Shown here piece after piece: positions 9,763-18,406 of a stretch of DNA of 64,000 nt. Both the position numbers and the translations under genes were made by a program. Positions within the stretch are counted from its first letter, which is position 1; each line of letters starts with the position of its first letter. The notes beneath the pieces are model-generated. The model made no database searches. It had not been told where the DNA came from and saw only the letters and a program-made list of their open reading frames with translations. The stretch is from Amycolatopsis sp. 2-15 (GTDB lineage: Bacteria > Actinomycetota > Actinomycetes > Mycobacteriales > Pseudonocardiaceae): contig NZ_CP127294.1 in the NCBI RefSeq assembly GCF_030285625.1, forward strand, positions 5,118,501-5,182,500, in the 5' to 3' direction.

Positions 9763-10478
9763 TCCGGCTCTCCGCGTCGGCCTTCGACGTGGTGTGGCAC
9801 GACCTCGGGCTCGGCCCCGTCCCGGTGCCCCTGGCGGTGCCCAGCGTCGGCGCGACGGAGGACGAACGCGCGGCCGTGCGCGCCGAGGTCTACCGCGGCC
9901 TGACCGACCGCGGCCTCTTCGCCGGGCAGCTCGCTCCCGAGCTGGAGAACCGGCTGCGGCTGCTCGACAGCGGTTCGCGCTACGTCGCGTGCGAAGCCCT
10001 GGTCGACATGACGGCCGACACGCCGTTCCGCGCCGTGACCGCCGTGCGCGGACACAGCGGGGTGCTGGCGGTGCAGCCGGAACGGACGGTGGGGCTCCGC
10101 GGGATCCGTGAGGGAGAGCTCGTTTCGGCGCTCGTCGAGGTGCTGCCGGAGCTGTCGGCCGGGCCCGGGTTCGGCGTGAGCCTGCCGGCTTCGGGGTGGG
10201 ACTCCACGTCGGCCGCGACTTCGGCTTCGACGGCGCGCCAGGCTGAGGAGGTCGCCGCGATCCAGGCCCGGCCGGTGTTCGCCGCGGGGCAGTTCGGCGT
10301 CTACACGCGTATCAGTGGCGGGCGGATCGAGCGCTGCGGCGGGCTGACCTGGTTCGACACCGACGTCGGCGCGTACTCCGCCGGCGTGTCGAGTGGGCGC
10401 GGCGGGCAGGACTGGGTGAACGTCGCCCCGGTCGACGGGCCGCGGCTGATCGAACGGGTCCTGGCTTTGTTCGGCTGA
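9759..10478 (+). CDS. EspG family ESX secretion-associated chaperone
   Basis: 239 residues from TTG 9759 (MIRLSASAFDVVWHDLGLG). EspG proteins are cytoplasmic chaperones that bind PE/PPE-type substrates of type VII secretion. Family features are the opening LSASAFDVVWHDL, VPSVGATEDERAAV, the LRLLDSGSRYV segment and an alternating beta/alpha C-terminus ending IERVLALFG. The TTG overlaps a TGA (TTGA), which supports this start and coupling to the PPE-like gene. No core ESX gene (EccB, C, D, E or mycosin) is in the window, so the partner secretion machine must be elsewhere or absent. Confidence 0.75.
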   Translation: MIRLSASAFDVVWHDLGLGPVPVPLAVPSVGATEDERAAVRAEVYRGLTDRGLFAGQLAPELENRLRLLDSGSRYVACEALVDMTADTPFRAVTAVRGHSGVLAVQPERTVGLRGIREGELVSALVEVLPELSAGPGFGVSLPASGWDSTSAATSASTARQAEEVAAIQARPVFAAGQFGVYTRISGGRIERCGGLTWFDTDVGAYSAGVSSGRGGQDWVNVAPVDGPRLIERVLALFG

Positions 10479-10490
10479 GCCGCCGGCGGC

Positions 10491-10943
10491 TCACGCCAGG
10501 TCGAGCAGGCCGGTCGCGCTCACGTCGAGCTCGTGGAGCACCAGGCGGCTGCGCAGCTCGCGCACGCCGTGCTCGCGTTTGAGGCGGTCGACGACCGTTT
10601 CGAACTCCGCGGGGCCCAGGCAGGCGAGGCGGAGCTGGTAGTCGTACTCACCGGTCATGCGGGCGCCCGACACGACCTGCGGGACACGGTGCAGCTCGCG
10701 TTCGAAGTGGGTGCGGTCGACGTCTTCGCGCAGGCGCACGTCGCTGACCATGGTCAGGCCGCGGCCCAGGGCGGCGGGGTCCAGATCGGCCCGGAAGCCG
10801 CGGATGACGCCGGCGGCGCGGAGGCGGCGGACCCGGTCCGCGACGGTGTTCGCGGACAGGCGCACTTGGGCGCTGAGCTCGTTGTAGGTGCGGCGGGCGT
10901 CCTCTTCGAGGAGCCGGACGAGCAAGCGGTCGATGGCGTCCAC
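10491..10943 (-). CDS. Lrp/AsnC family transcriptional regulator
   Basis: 150 residues. An N-terminal winged helix (VDAIDRLLVRLLEEDARRTY, then LSANTVADRVRRLRAAGVIRGF) is followed by a RAM ligand-binding domain (GLTMVSDVRLREDVDRTHFE, the GEYDYQLRLACLG motif and a closing LVLHELDVSATGL). Start chosen at GTG 10943, which gives the standard Lrp length; no ATG is available. It is divergent from the membrane protein gene at 11064, with 120 bases between, so it may control that gene. It converges with the espG-like gene, 12 bases apart. Confidence 0.9.
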   Translation of the reverse strand: MDAIDRLLVRLLEEDARRTYNELSAQVRLSANTVADRVRRLRAAGVIRGFRADLDPAALGRGLTMVSDVRLREDVDRTHFERELHRVPQVVSGARMTGEYDYQLRLACLGPAEFETVVDRLKREHGVRELRSRLVLHELDVSATGLLDLA

Positions 10944-11063
10944 AGAGGCAATTGTGCAGAACTCGGCGTGATCGGGCAAGGGCCGAGGAAAGATCGGAGA
11001 CGACGGCGTTCGGGCCGTGATTTCCGAGCCATCTTCGGCGGAGTTCCTGGAAACGTTCAGGGC

Positions 11064-13049
11064 ATGAAAGTCCTGCTGCCGCCCCTGCTGCCCGTGTTCA
11101 GCGTCCTGCTCGTGACCGTCGTCCAGCGCCGCTACGGGCCGCGGCTCGGCGGCCGGCTCGCGGGCTTCCCGACGACCACCTTCCCGTTCCTCCTCGTCCT
11201 CCTGGCGCGCGCCGGCGCCGGCACCGTGGCCGACGCGGCGCGCGGGACGATCGCCGGCCAGCTGGTGGTGGCGGCCTTCTGCCTCGGCTACGGCCGGGTC
11301 GCCCGGCGGGTGCGGCGCCCGGCCGTCGCGGTCACGGTGGCGCTCGCCGTCGCTGCCGGGGCGTTGGCGCTGGTGGCCGAAGTTCAGTCGCCGTGGCTCG
11401 CAGCGGCGGTGACCGGCGTGGTCGTGCTCACCGGCCTGATGACCTGGCCGCCGGCGCCGCGGATCGACGTCGTCGCGCCGGCCCCACGCTGGGAGATGCC
11501 CGTGCGAGTCGGCGCCGCGGCGGCCGTCGTGACGGCGCTGGCCGTCCTGTCGAACCTGCTGGGCCCGCACCTGGCCGGCGTGCTCGCGTGCACGCCGGTC
11601 GTCCTGGCGATCCTCACCCCGACCACCCACCATGGATCCGGCTTCGCCGCCGCGGAAACCCTCGTGCGCTCCGCCTTGCGCTCGCTGCCCGGGACGCTGG
11701 TGTTCGGCGTCGTCACGGCGTGGTGCGTGGTGCCGCTCGGGCCGGTAGCGGCGTTCGCTCTGGCGGGGGCCGGACTGGTGGCGGCCGACCACCGTCGGCC
11801 GGTTGCCGGCCGCGCGGCAGCCGATCGGCGCCGGTCAAGCCCGCTGACCCCCGTTCGTGGCGTGATACTTCACGCCGCGGTGAGCGGAATGCTCAGCCGC
11901 ACACTGGGGTTGTCGCCCATAGGACCAGCGTGGAAGGAGGCCGGCGTGACGAGCCTCGAGATGGCGGGCACGGAGCCCGGAGCGGTCGAGCACCGCACCC
12001 GGGCGCGCCGTCGGCTGCCCTGGCGGCCGGTGCTCCACTGGGCCGTGGTGGCCGCCGCACTCGGGTACCTCGTGTGGCGCGTGCCGGAGCTGGCCACGCA
12101 GTTCTCGCAGCTCGACCACGTGCAGTGGGGCTGGGTGGCCGCGGCCGGGCTCGCCGGGCTCGCGGCGCTGGCCGTCTACGGCGAACTGCACCGCCAGCTG
12201 CTGCTGGTCGGGGGAGCGCACGTGCCGGCCTCGGCCGTGCAGGGCATCACCTTCGCGCAGAACGCCGTCTCCACCACGGTCCCCGTGGTGGGCGGAGCCG
12301 GCTCGCTCGCCTACGCGATCAACCAGCTGCGCCGCCGCGGCGTCGACAGCGCGCTGTCGGCCTGGGCGGTCCTGCTCGCCGGCGTGATCACCACCGTGCT
12401 GCTCATCGTCCTCGGCTTCCTCGCCCTCGCATGGGCCGGCCGCGTGCCGCTGCGCCTGGCCGTGCCCGCGGCCATCGTGGTCGCGGTGGGTTCCGCAGGG
12501 GTGTGGGCGCTGCTGACGCACCCGGCGGTCCTGCAACGCGGGCTCACCTCACTGCTGCGGGTCTTCGGCCGCACTCCCGGCACGTGCACCACCTGCCGCA
12601 AGACCTGGCTCGAGAAAGCCGACGCCGCCGCCCTCCAGCTTTCGGAACGCGTCGCGCGGCTGCGCCCCGGCGGCGCCCGCTGGAGCATCCTGCTGGTCCT
12701 CGCGCTGGCCAGCTGGGGCTTCGACTTCTTCGCCCTGATCGCCAGCGCCGAGGGCACCGGCACGCACATCCGCTGGGACGTCCTCGCCGTGGGCTTCCTG
12801 GTCGTCCAGGCCAGCATCGCCCTCCAGATCCTCCCCGGTGGCGCCGGCCTCGCCGAAGCCGGACTGCTCGGCGTGCTGGTGGCCGCGGGCGTCCCCGCCG
12901 CACCGGCCGCCGCGACCGTGCTGATCTACCGCGCGCTCAGCTGGGCGGGCCTGTCCCTCGTCGGCTGGGTCGTCTACGCCCTCCAACCCCACACGACGCC
13001 GGCCCACGGCCACGAGCGGACCGCGGCTGCCGCGCTGCCGCAGGCCTGA
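11064..13049 (+). CDS. Two-module membrane protein ORF: unknown integral membrane protein joined to a lysylphosphatidylglycerol-synthase-type flippase domain
   Basis: 661 codons without a stop. Module A (about residues 1-260) has eight or so hydrophobic helices and the pattern GPRLGGRLAGFPTTTFPF; I do not recognise a named family. After a basic linker (about 260-330) module B (about 345-645) has eight helices and is a YbhN/UPF0104-type domain, related to the membrane part of lysylphosphatidylglycerol synthases: VQGITFAQNAVSTTVPVVGG, SALSAWAVLLAGVITT, QILPGGAGLAEAGLLG. Module B has its own strong ribosome site and GTG at 11946, so in related strains these may be two genes; here the stop of A is missing. 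Fusion, readthrough or a consensus error are all possible. Confidence 0.7.
   Translation: MKVLLPPLLPVFSVLLVTVVQRRYGPRLGGRLAGFPTTTFPFLLVLLARAGAGTVADAARGTIAGQLVVAAFCLGYGRVARRVRRPAVAVTVALAVAAGALALVAEVQSPWLAAAVTGVVVLTGLMTWPPAPRIDVVAPAPRWEMPVRVGAAAAVVTALAVLSNLLGPHLAGVLACTPVVLAILTPTTHHGSGFAAAETLVRSALRSLPGTLVFGVVTAWCVVPLGPVAAFALAGAGLVAADHRRPVAGRAAADRRRSSPLTPVRGVILHAAVSGMLSRTLGLSPIGPAWKEAGVTSLEMAGTEPGAVEHRTRARRRLPWRPVLHWAVVAAALGYLVWRVPELATQFSQLDHVQWGWVAAAGLAGLAALAVYGELHRQLLLVGGAHVPASAVQGITFAQNAVSTTVPVVGGAGSLAYAINQLRRRGVDSALSAWAVLLAGVITTVLLIVLGFLALAWAGRVPLRLAVPAAIVVAVGSAGVWALLTHPAVLQRGLTSLLRVFGRTPGTCTTCRKTWLEKADAAALQLSERVARLRPGGARWSILLVLALASWGFDFFALIASAEGTGTHIRWDVLAVGFLVVQASIALQILPGGAGLAEAGLLGVLVAAGVPAAPAAATVLIYRALSWAGLSLVGWVVYALQPHTTPAHGHERTAAAALPQA
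11934..11948 (+). promoter_or_regulatory. Internal ribosome site and GTG start for the flippase-like module
   Basis: AAGGAGG (11934-11940) lies 5 bases before GTG 11946, in frame with the larger ORF. Translation from here would give a 367-residue protein (TSLEMAGTEPG...) of normal length for the family. This is the best sign that module B was, or still is, a separate gene. Confidence 0.7.
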
Positions 13050-13548
13050 CCGGCTCGGGCGTCCGGGTGTGGCGGTCGGGGAGGCTCGTGACCGGGTGTT
13101 TCGCGATGCCCGCCCGCAGCGGCGAGTCGACGGTGGTGCCGCGCCGCTGCGGGCCTGATCCGTTCGTCCGTCCGGCCCGGCAGCTGGGCCGCGTCGTGAC
13201 TGGGTGTCTGCGTCGCCGGCTCACGGCTACGGGTCGACCGTGGCTGCCGGTCCTGCTGCGGGCCTGATCCGTTCGCCCGTCCGGGCTCGGCAGCTGGGGC
13301 GGCTCGTGACCAAGGGCACGCGACGCCGATGTGCGGGGCGAGTCGACCGCGGCTGCCGTGTTGCCGCAGGCCTGACCGGCTCGCCGTCCGGGTCTGGCGG
13401 TTGGGGCGGTTCGCGATCGGGTGCCCGCGGCGGCGAGTCGACGGGCTGCCGTCCTGCTGCGGGCGTGATCCGGTCACCCATCCGAGTCCGGAAGCTGGAG
13501 CGGCTCGCGGCGATGAGCCGACAACGGCCGCCGCTGTGCTCGGCCTGA
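13045..13548 (+). repeat. Imperfect tandem repeats of about 108 bp, six copies
   Basis: The core CCTGA(T/C)CCG, once CGTGATCCG, recurs at 13045, 13154, 13263, 13371, 13464 and 13544: spacings 109, 109, 108, 93 and 80. Each unit continues with (T/C)CCGTCCGG, a CGGCAGCTGGGGCGG-type segment, CTCGTGACCGGGTG, and ends with CGGCGAGTCGACCG-like sequence and GCTGCCG...GCTGCGGG. The first copy begins in the last codons and stop of the preceding gene, so the array looks like repeated duplication of that gene's 3' end. No conserved ORF runs through it. Confidence 0.75.
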
Positions 13549-13642
13549 TCCGCCCGCACTTCGGCGCCCGATGACCCCCGGCGCCCGGCGACCAGGCGTT
13601 TCCCCGATTCCCCACGCCGCTCCACCGTCGGCCCCGGACCGG

Positions 13643-13884
13643 CCCCACCGGTGTCCCCACCACCCCCCACGGGCGCCCCCACCGCACCCCACCCGTGGCC
13701 CCCACCGCGCACCACCGCGATCCCCACCGGCCCCCACCCGGGCTCCCCACTGGGCCCCACCCAGGGGTTCCTGGTCTTCACGCTGCCGTTCCGCGGACGT
13801 TCGACACCCGGCGCGGGTTGCTCCGAGACCCCGGCGCGGGGGATCTTGGCCACGGCCCCCCACCCGGCCCCCACCAGGCCCCAC
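13643..13884 (-). repeat. Phased array of GTGGGG hexamers (CCCCAC on the plus strand)
   Basis: CCCCAC starts at 13643, 13655, 13665, 13677, 13687, 13700, 13722, 13732, 13745 and 13755, with CACCAC at 13710, then again at 13858, 13869 and 13879. In the first block spacing alternates 10 and 12-13, making a 22-23-bp tandem unit with two boxes 10 bp apart. The unit length is not a multiple of three and no ORF is conserved, so the block is non-coding. On the minus strand the boxes read GTGGGG or GTGGTG, the same hexamers as in the mraZ operator. The G-runs could also fold as G-quadruplexes. Confidence 0.75.
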
Positions 13885-13939
13885 AGCGCTGACCTGCGTA
13901 AACGCGTGACACGACGGAGTTAACGGGGAGCAAGTCGCG

Positions 13940-13981
13940 TTGACTGTGGTGAAAAGTGGGGTACGGTGGTGACCAGTGGGG
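13940..13981 (+). promoter_or_regulatory. mraZ promoter with four phased MraZ boxes
   Basis: A -35 TTGACT (13940-13945) and a -10 TACGGT (13962-13967) are 16 bases apart. GTGGTG, GTGGGG, GTGGTG and GTGGGG start at 13946, 13956, 13966 and 13976, an exact 10-bp period overlapping the promoter. MraZ proteins are known to bind TGGGN repeats with 10-bp spacing before their own gene, so this is very probably the autoregulatory operator of the dcw cluster. Confidence 0.85.
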
Positions 13982-14049
13982 CGGAAGGGAGCCCCGTAGC
14001 CGGAGCCGGGTGGTTCGCCAGCCGGAATCGGTAGGGGAGGTGGAGGCCG

Positions 14050-14481
14050 GTGTTCCTCGGCACCCACACCCCGAAGCTGGACGACAAAGGGCGGCTCGCG
14101 CTGCCCGCGAAGTTCCGCGATGCCTTGGCCGGCGGGCTGATGGTCACCAAGGGGCAGGACCACTGCCTCTTCGTCTTCCCCCGCGCCGAGTTCGAGCAGA
14201 TGGCTCGGAAGGTCGCCGAAGCCCCGTTCACGAACGAGGCGGTTCGGGCCTACCAGCGCTACCTGTTCGCCGGAACCGACGAACAACGCCCGGACGGGCA
14301 GGGGCGCATCACCATCGCGTCCGAGCTCCGGCGCTACGCCGGGCTGAACAAGGAGTGCGTGGTGATCGGTGCGATCACCAGGCTGGAGATCTGGGACGCC
14401 CAGGCGTGGCAGGGCTACCTGGACGAACACGAGGACAGCTACGCGAAGGCTCGAGAGGAAGTTCTACCGGGCGTCTTCTAG
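14050..14481 (+). CDS. mraZ: MraZ transcriptional regulator of the dcw cluster
   Basis: 143 residues with two SpoVT/AbrB-like half-domains. The first has [18 protein letters not shown] (about residues 9-26) and the second [16 protein letters not shown] (about 84-99), the paired D-x-K-G-R / D-G-Q-G-R type DNA-binding loops. It is a ring-forming repressor of its own operon. Start GTG 14050 is preceded by GGGGAGG about 9 bases upstream and lies about 70 bases after the four-box operator. The 215 bases to rsmH contain no gene. Confidence 0.95.
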   Translation: MFLGTHTPKLDDKGRLALPAKFRDALAGGLMVTKGQDHCLFVFPRAEFEQMARKVAEAPFTNEAVRAYQRYLFAGTDEQRPDGQGRITIASELRRYAGLNKECVVIGAITRLEIWDAQAWQGYLDEHEDSYAKAREEVLPGVF

Positions 14482-14696
14482 GGGACACGGACACCGGAGC
14501 ACCTGCGTCGTCGGGGGACGCGGGTCCGCCGAGGCCGTGGAACCGGGAAACGTCCCCGCGGATGCCGTGAGGCCTCTGTCCGCTCTTTGGCCCTGGCGCA
14601 CCTTCCCCGGTGCCAGGTCGGACCGCGGGCGGGCAGGGACCTGACGGCATCCGCCGCATCTTCCCCGGGAGTACGGAGCACGGAAGGGGGAGGGGC

Positions 14697-15650
14697 ATGA
14701 CCGAGCACGAGCACGTTCCGGTGCTGCTGGACCGCATCGTCGAACTGTTCACCCCCGCCTTCGCCGACCGCGACGCGGTGCTGGTCGACGCGACCGTCGG
14801 CCTCGGCGGCCACTCCGACGCGCTCCTGGCGGCTTTTCCCCGGCTGCGGCTCGTCGCGCTGGACCGCGACCCCGCCGCGCTCGAGCGCTCGGCCGAGCGG
14901 CTCGCGCGGCACGGTGACCGCGTCGACCTGGTCCACACCGTCTACGACGGACTCCCCGAGGCCATCGAGGGGCTCGGACTGTCCCTTGTGGACGGCATCC
15001 TCTTCGACCTCGGCGTCTCCTCGATGCAGCTGGACCGCGCCGAGCGCGGCTTCGCGTACTCGAAGGACTCCCCGCTGGACATGCGGATGGACCCGACCAC
15101 CGGGTTCACCGCCGCCGACGTGCTCAACACCTACGCGCCGGGCGAGCTGATCCGGATCCTGCGCGACTACGGCGAAGAGCGCTTCGCGCAGCGGATCGTC
15201 AAGGCCGTCGTCGCGGCGCGCGAGAAGGAACCGTTCACGCGCAGCGCGCGGCTCGTCGAGCTGCTCTACGACGCGGTGCCGGCTGCGAGCCGCCGCACCG
15301 GCGGGCACCCGGCCAAGCGCACGTTCCAGGCGTTGCGGATCGAGGTCAACGGCGAGCTGGAAGTGCTGCGGCGGGCGATGCCGGCGGCGCTCTCGGCGCT
15401 GGCGATGGACGGCCGCATCGTCGTGGAGTCCTACCAGTCGCTCGAAGACCGCCTGGTGAAGCAGGCGTTCGCGGAGCTCGCGAAGTCGCGGACCCCGGAG
15501 GGGCTCCCGGTCGAACTGCCCGGGCACGGTCCCGAGCTGAAACTCCTGACCCGAGGAGCCGAGAAGGCAGGCGAAGGCGAGATCGAGCACAACCCGAGGG
15601 CCGCCTCCGTGCGGCTGCGGGCAGCACAGAGGATCGGAGAGCCGCGATGA
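14697..15650 (+). CDS. rsmH: 16S rRNA (cytosine-1402-N4)-methyltransferase
   Basis: 317 residues, S-adenosylmethionine dependent; methylates C1402 in the ribosomal P site. Family motifs: [13 protein letters not shown], the SAM-binding [15 protein letters not shown] (about 29-43), [20 protein letters not shown] (about 101-120), the MRMDP motif, [11 protein letters not shown] and [14 protein letters not shown] 14697 was chosen over the in-frame upstream start at 14610 because of the GGAAGGGGGAGGGG ribosome site and the conserved N-terminus. It overlaps the next gene by ATGA. Confidence 0.96.
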   Translation: MTEHEHVPVLLDRIVELFTPAFADRDAVLVDATVGLGGHSDALLAAFPRLRLVALDRDPAALERSAERLARHGDRVDLVHTVYDGLPEAIEGLGLSLVDGILFDLGVSSMQLDRAERGFAYSKDSPLDMRMDPTTGFTAADVLNTYAPGELIRILRDYGEERFAQRIVKAVVAAREKEPFTRSARLVELLYDAVPAASRRTGGHPAKRTFQALRIEVNGELEVLRRAMPAALSALAMDGRIVVESYQSLEDRLVKQAFAELAKSRTPEGLPVELPGHGPELKLLTRGAEKAGEGEIEHNPRAASVRLRAAQRIGEPR

Positions 15651-16384
15651 CCGCACCCACGAAGTCCCGCCGCCGCTCCGGCGCGCCGGCGACGCGCCGG
15701 AGCGCGCAAGCGGGGACCACGGTCGAGCAGGAACCGCAGACCACCCGGACCGGCACGGCCCGCACCACCACGGCGCAGCCGGAAACCGCGCCACGCCGGT
15801 CCTCGCGCGGCCGCACCACGGCCGCGGAGCGGGCCTACGCGCGCCGCGCGCAGCGGGCCGACCTGCTGCAGCAGCGTGAGCCGAAGAAGCCCCAGCCCCA
15901 GCTCGAACGCACCGAGGTCGCGGTCAAGCCGAAGCGGCTGCTGCTGCGCTGGCCGCGTTCGCGGGCCTCCTTCGTGCTGGTCATGATGGGGTTGCTGGCC
16001 GTCGGCGTCGCCTCGACGCTGTGGCTGACGACGCAGGCCATCGCCGACTCCTACCGCCTCGAGCAGCTGCGCACGACCAACGCCAGCCTGGCCGAGACCA
16101 AGGACCGGCTCGAGCGCGACGTCGCGAAGGCGCAGTCGCCCGCGTCGCTGGCGCCCGCCGCGAAGCAGCTGGGCATGGTGCCCGGCGGCGACCCGGCCCG
16201 CATCGTCGTGGGGCCGGACGGCAAGACCACGGTCGTCGGCGAGCCGACGAAGGCCCAGCCCGCCGCCGGCTCGACGGCCGAGACGCCGCCGCAGCAGCCG
16301 GGCGCGCCCGCCGGGCAGCCCGCCTCCGGTCAGCAGCAGGGCGGCATCGAGGGCGACCTGCCGGCCACCCCGGTGGGGCACTGA
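15647..16384 (+). CDS. ftsL: FtsL-like septum protein
   Basis: 245 residues: a basic, Arg/Thr-rich cytoplasmic part (1-105), one membrane helix (about 108-130, [20 protein letters not shown]), then an extracytoplasmic coiled coil ([20 protein letters not shown]) and a Pro/Gln-rich tail. This matches the long FtsL proteins of actinomycetes, which join FtsQ and activate FtsW/FtsI. Sequence conservation is low, so position between rsmH and ftsI and topology carry the call. ATG overlaps the rsmH stop, and its own TGA overlaps the ftsI ATG. Confidence 0.85.
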   Translation: MTAPTKSRRRSGAPATRRSAQAGTTVEQEPQTTRTGTARTTTAQPETAPRRSSRGRTTAAERAYARRAQRADLLQQREPKKPQPQLERTEVAVKPKRLLLRWPRSRASFVLVMMGLLAVGVASTLWLTTQAIADSYRLEQLRTTNASLAETKDRLERDVAKAQSPASLAPAAKQLGMVPGGDPARIVVGPDGKTTVVGEPTKAQPAAGSTAETPPQQPGAPAGQPASGQQQGGIEGDLPATPVGH

Positions 16385-18303
16385 TGGTGGCTTCGGGGGC
16401 CAGCCGGGCGCGCGCCGCGGGCAGCGCCCGGCGCACCTACGCCGCGGGCACGCGCCGCGCGGTGGCCAAGCGCGGCAACGGCGGCCAGCGCAGCCGCTTC
16501 TCAGCGGTGCGCATCCTGCTGGTGGCGCTCATGGTCGTCGCGGGCGTGAAGCTCGTGCAGGTGCAGTGGTTCGAGGCGCCCACGCTCTCGGCCGCGGCCG
16601 AGCGGCAGCGCAGCCTCACCATCGACATTCCCGCGCAGCGCGGGTCCATTGTGGACCGTAACGGCAACAAGCTCGCCTTCAGCGTGGAAACCCGCACGCT
16701 GTCGGTGAACCTGCGTGTGCTGCACAAGACGATGGACGACTACGCGAAGAAGAACCCCACAAAGGGCGTCAACTTCGAATCCGAGGGCACCGCGGCGGCC
16801 AAGTACATCGCCTCGAAGGTGCCCAACCTGACCACCGAGCAGGAACTGCTGACGAAGCTGCACAAGCCGCAGTCGTTCACTTATCTCGTGGACAACGTCG
16901 AGCCGTCCGTGGCCACTGACATCGTCAAGAACTTCGCGTGGATCGGCGTGGAGAACCGCGCCATGCGCGAGTACCCGGGCGACACGCTCGCGTCGAACAT
17001 CGTCGGCCTCGCCAACTGGCGCATGAACGATTCCGACGTGTCCAAGCACAACCTCCACGGCGTGGTCGGGCTGGAGCAGTCGCGCGACAACGACCTGGCG
17101 GGCACGCCGGGCCGCGAGATCGTGAACACCCAGAACGGCAACGACAACCTGTACCTGCCGGGCTCCGAGCACGTGCTGCAGGCGGCCATCCCCGGTTCGG
17201 ACCTCGAGCTGACCATCGACTCGGACCTGCAGTACGAGCTGCAGCGGCAGCTGAGCGACTACGTCGCGCAGTCGCATGCCAAGGGCGGCCAGGCCGTGAT
17301 CATGGACTCGAAGACCGGCGAGATCTACGCGCTGGCCGACGACAAGACGTTCAACCCGAACGACCAGTCGACCTTCCAGGACGAACTGCTCAACGACCGC
17401 GCGGTGACCACACCGTACGAACCGGGCTCGGTGAACAAGATCGTCACCGCCACCGCGGCCATCGACGAGGGCATCGCCACGCCGCAGTCGACGATCCCGG
17501 TGCCGGGCGAGATCAAGATCGCCGACCGCACGGTGCACGACGCGTGGGTGCACGGCACGCAGAACTTCACCACCACGGGCATCTTCGCCAAGTCCTCCAA
17601 CGTCGGCACGCTGGAGCTGGCGCAGAAGATCGGCCCGGACCGCTACTCGGACCTGCTGAAGAAGTTCGGCATCGGCCAGCGCACCGGCCTCGGCCTGCCC
17701 GGTGAGAGCCCGGGTTACGTGCCGCCGCGCAGCCAGTGGTCGGCCAGTACGTTCGGCAACCTGCCGATCGGCCAGGGCCTGTCGATGACCGTGGTCCAGA
17801 TGGCCGGGATGTACCAGACAATCGCCAACAACGGCGTGCGCGTGCCGCCGCGGATCGTGAAGGCGAAGAAGAACCCGGACGGCACAGTCGTGCCCGAGCC
17901 GGCGCCGAAGCCGGTCCAGGTGGTCAGCCCGCAGACCGCGACGACGGTGCGCGACATGCTGCGCGCGGTGGTGCAGGACGCCAAGAGCCCCAACGCGGGC
18001 ACGGCGCCTTCCGCAGCGCTGGAGGGCTACCAGATCTCGGGCAAGACCGGAACCGGCCAGCAGGTCGACCCGCGTACGAAGGCCTACAGCCAGAGCCTGG
18101 CCAACATCACATTCGCCGGGATCCTGCCGGCCGATCACCCGCGGTTCGTCGTCGGCATCCGCCTCGACGCACCCGACACCACACTGCCGGCCGGGCACTC
18201 GGCGGGCCCGCTGTTCCACTCCATCGCCTCGTACCTGACGCAGCGCTACCAGATCCCGCTGTCCGACGGTCCGTCGCCGGAGGTCCCGCTCATCCTCCCG
18301 TGA
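16384..18303 (+). CDS. ftsI: Septal peptidoglycan transpeptidase FtsI (class B PBP3)
   Basis: 639 residues. Cytoplasmic basic tail, one membrane helix (about 40-60), a dimerisation/pedestal domain (from RGSIVDRNGNKLAF), then the penicillin-binding transpeptidase. Active-site motifs: SVNK in YEPGSVNK (Ser about 351), SSN in FAKSSNVG (about 404) and KTGTG in ISGKTGTGQQ (about 553). It cross-links septal peptidoglycan together with the glycosyltransferase FtsW. Start ATG 16384 overlaps the ftsL stop. A strong hairpin follows at 18357-18399, so murE onward has its own promoter. Confidence 0.96.
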   Translation: MVASGASRARAAGSARRTYAAGTRRAVAKRGNGGQRSRFSAVRILLVALMVVAGVKLVQVQWFEAPTLSAAAERQRSLTIDIPAQRGSIVDRNGNKLAFSVETRTLSVNLRVLHKTMDDYAKKNPTKGVNFESEGTAAAKYIASKVPNLTTEQELLTKLHKPQSFTYLVDNVEPSVATDIVKNFAWIGVENRAMREYPGDTLASNIVGLANWRMNDSDVSKHNLHGVVGLEQSRDNDLAGTPGREIVNTQNGNDNLYLPGSEHVLQAAIPGSDLELTIDSDLQYELQRQLSDYVAQSHAKGGQAVIMDSKTGEIYALADDKTFNPNDQSTFQDELLNDRAVTTPYEPGSVNKIVTATAAIDEGIATPQSTIPVPGEIKIADRTVHDAWVHGTQNFTTTGIFAKSSNVGTLELAQKIGPDRYSDLLKKFGIGQRTGLGLPGESPGYVPPRSQWSASTFGNLPIGQGLSMTVVQMAGMYQTIANNGVRVPPRIVKAKKNPDGTVVPEPAPKPVQVVSPQTATTVRDMLRAVVQDAKSPNAGTAPSAALEGYQISGKTGTGQQVDPRTKAYSQSLANITFAGILPADHPRFVVGIRLDAPDTTLPAGHSAGPLFHSIASYLTQRYQIPLSDGPSPEVPLILP

Positions 18304-18356
18304 CGCGCCCGAGACGTTCCCGCGACACGACTGGAACGCCTTCGCGACACTCGGCC

Positions 18357-18399
18357 AAGGGCCGCCTCGCCGTTGTCAACACGCTGCGAGGCGGCCCTT
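18357..18399 (+). terminator. Strong hairpin terminator after ftsI
   Basis: AAGGGCCGCCTCGC (18357-18370) and GCGAGGCGGCCCTT (18386-18399) are a perfect 14-bp inverted repeat with a 15-base loop, followed by TGTCGTCTGTTT. It separates the mraZ-ftsI group from murE. Confidence 0.8.
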
Positions 18400-18406
18400 G
18401 TCGTCT

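Noticed and set aside
13045..13548. CRISPR array
   Set aside because: Units of 80-109 bases are degenerate along their whole length without constant repeats and unique spacers; no cas genes.
13571..13923. Pro/His/Arg-rich ORFs through the CCCCAC block
   Set aside because: The repeat unit of 22-23 bases is not a multiple of three and all three frames look alike, so the block is not coding.
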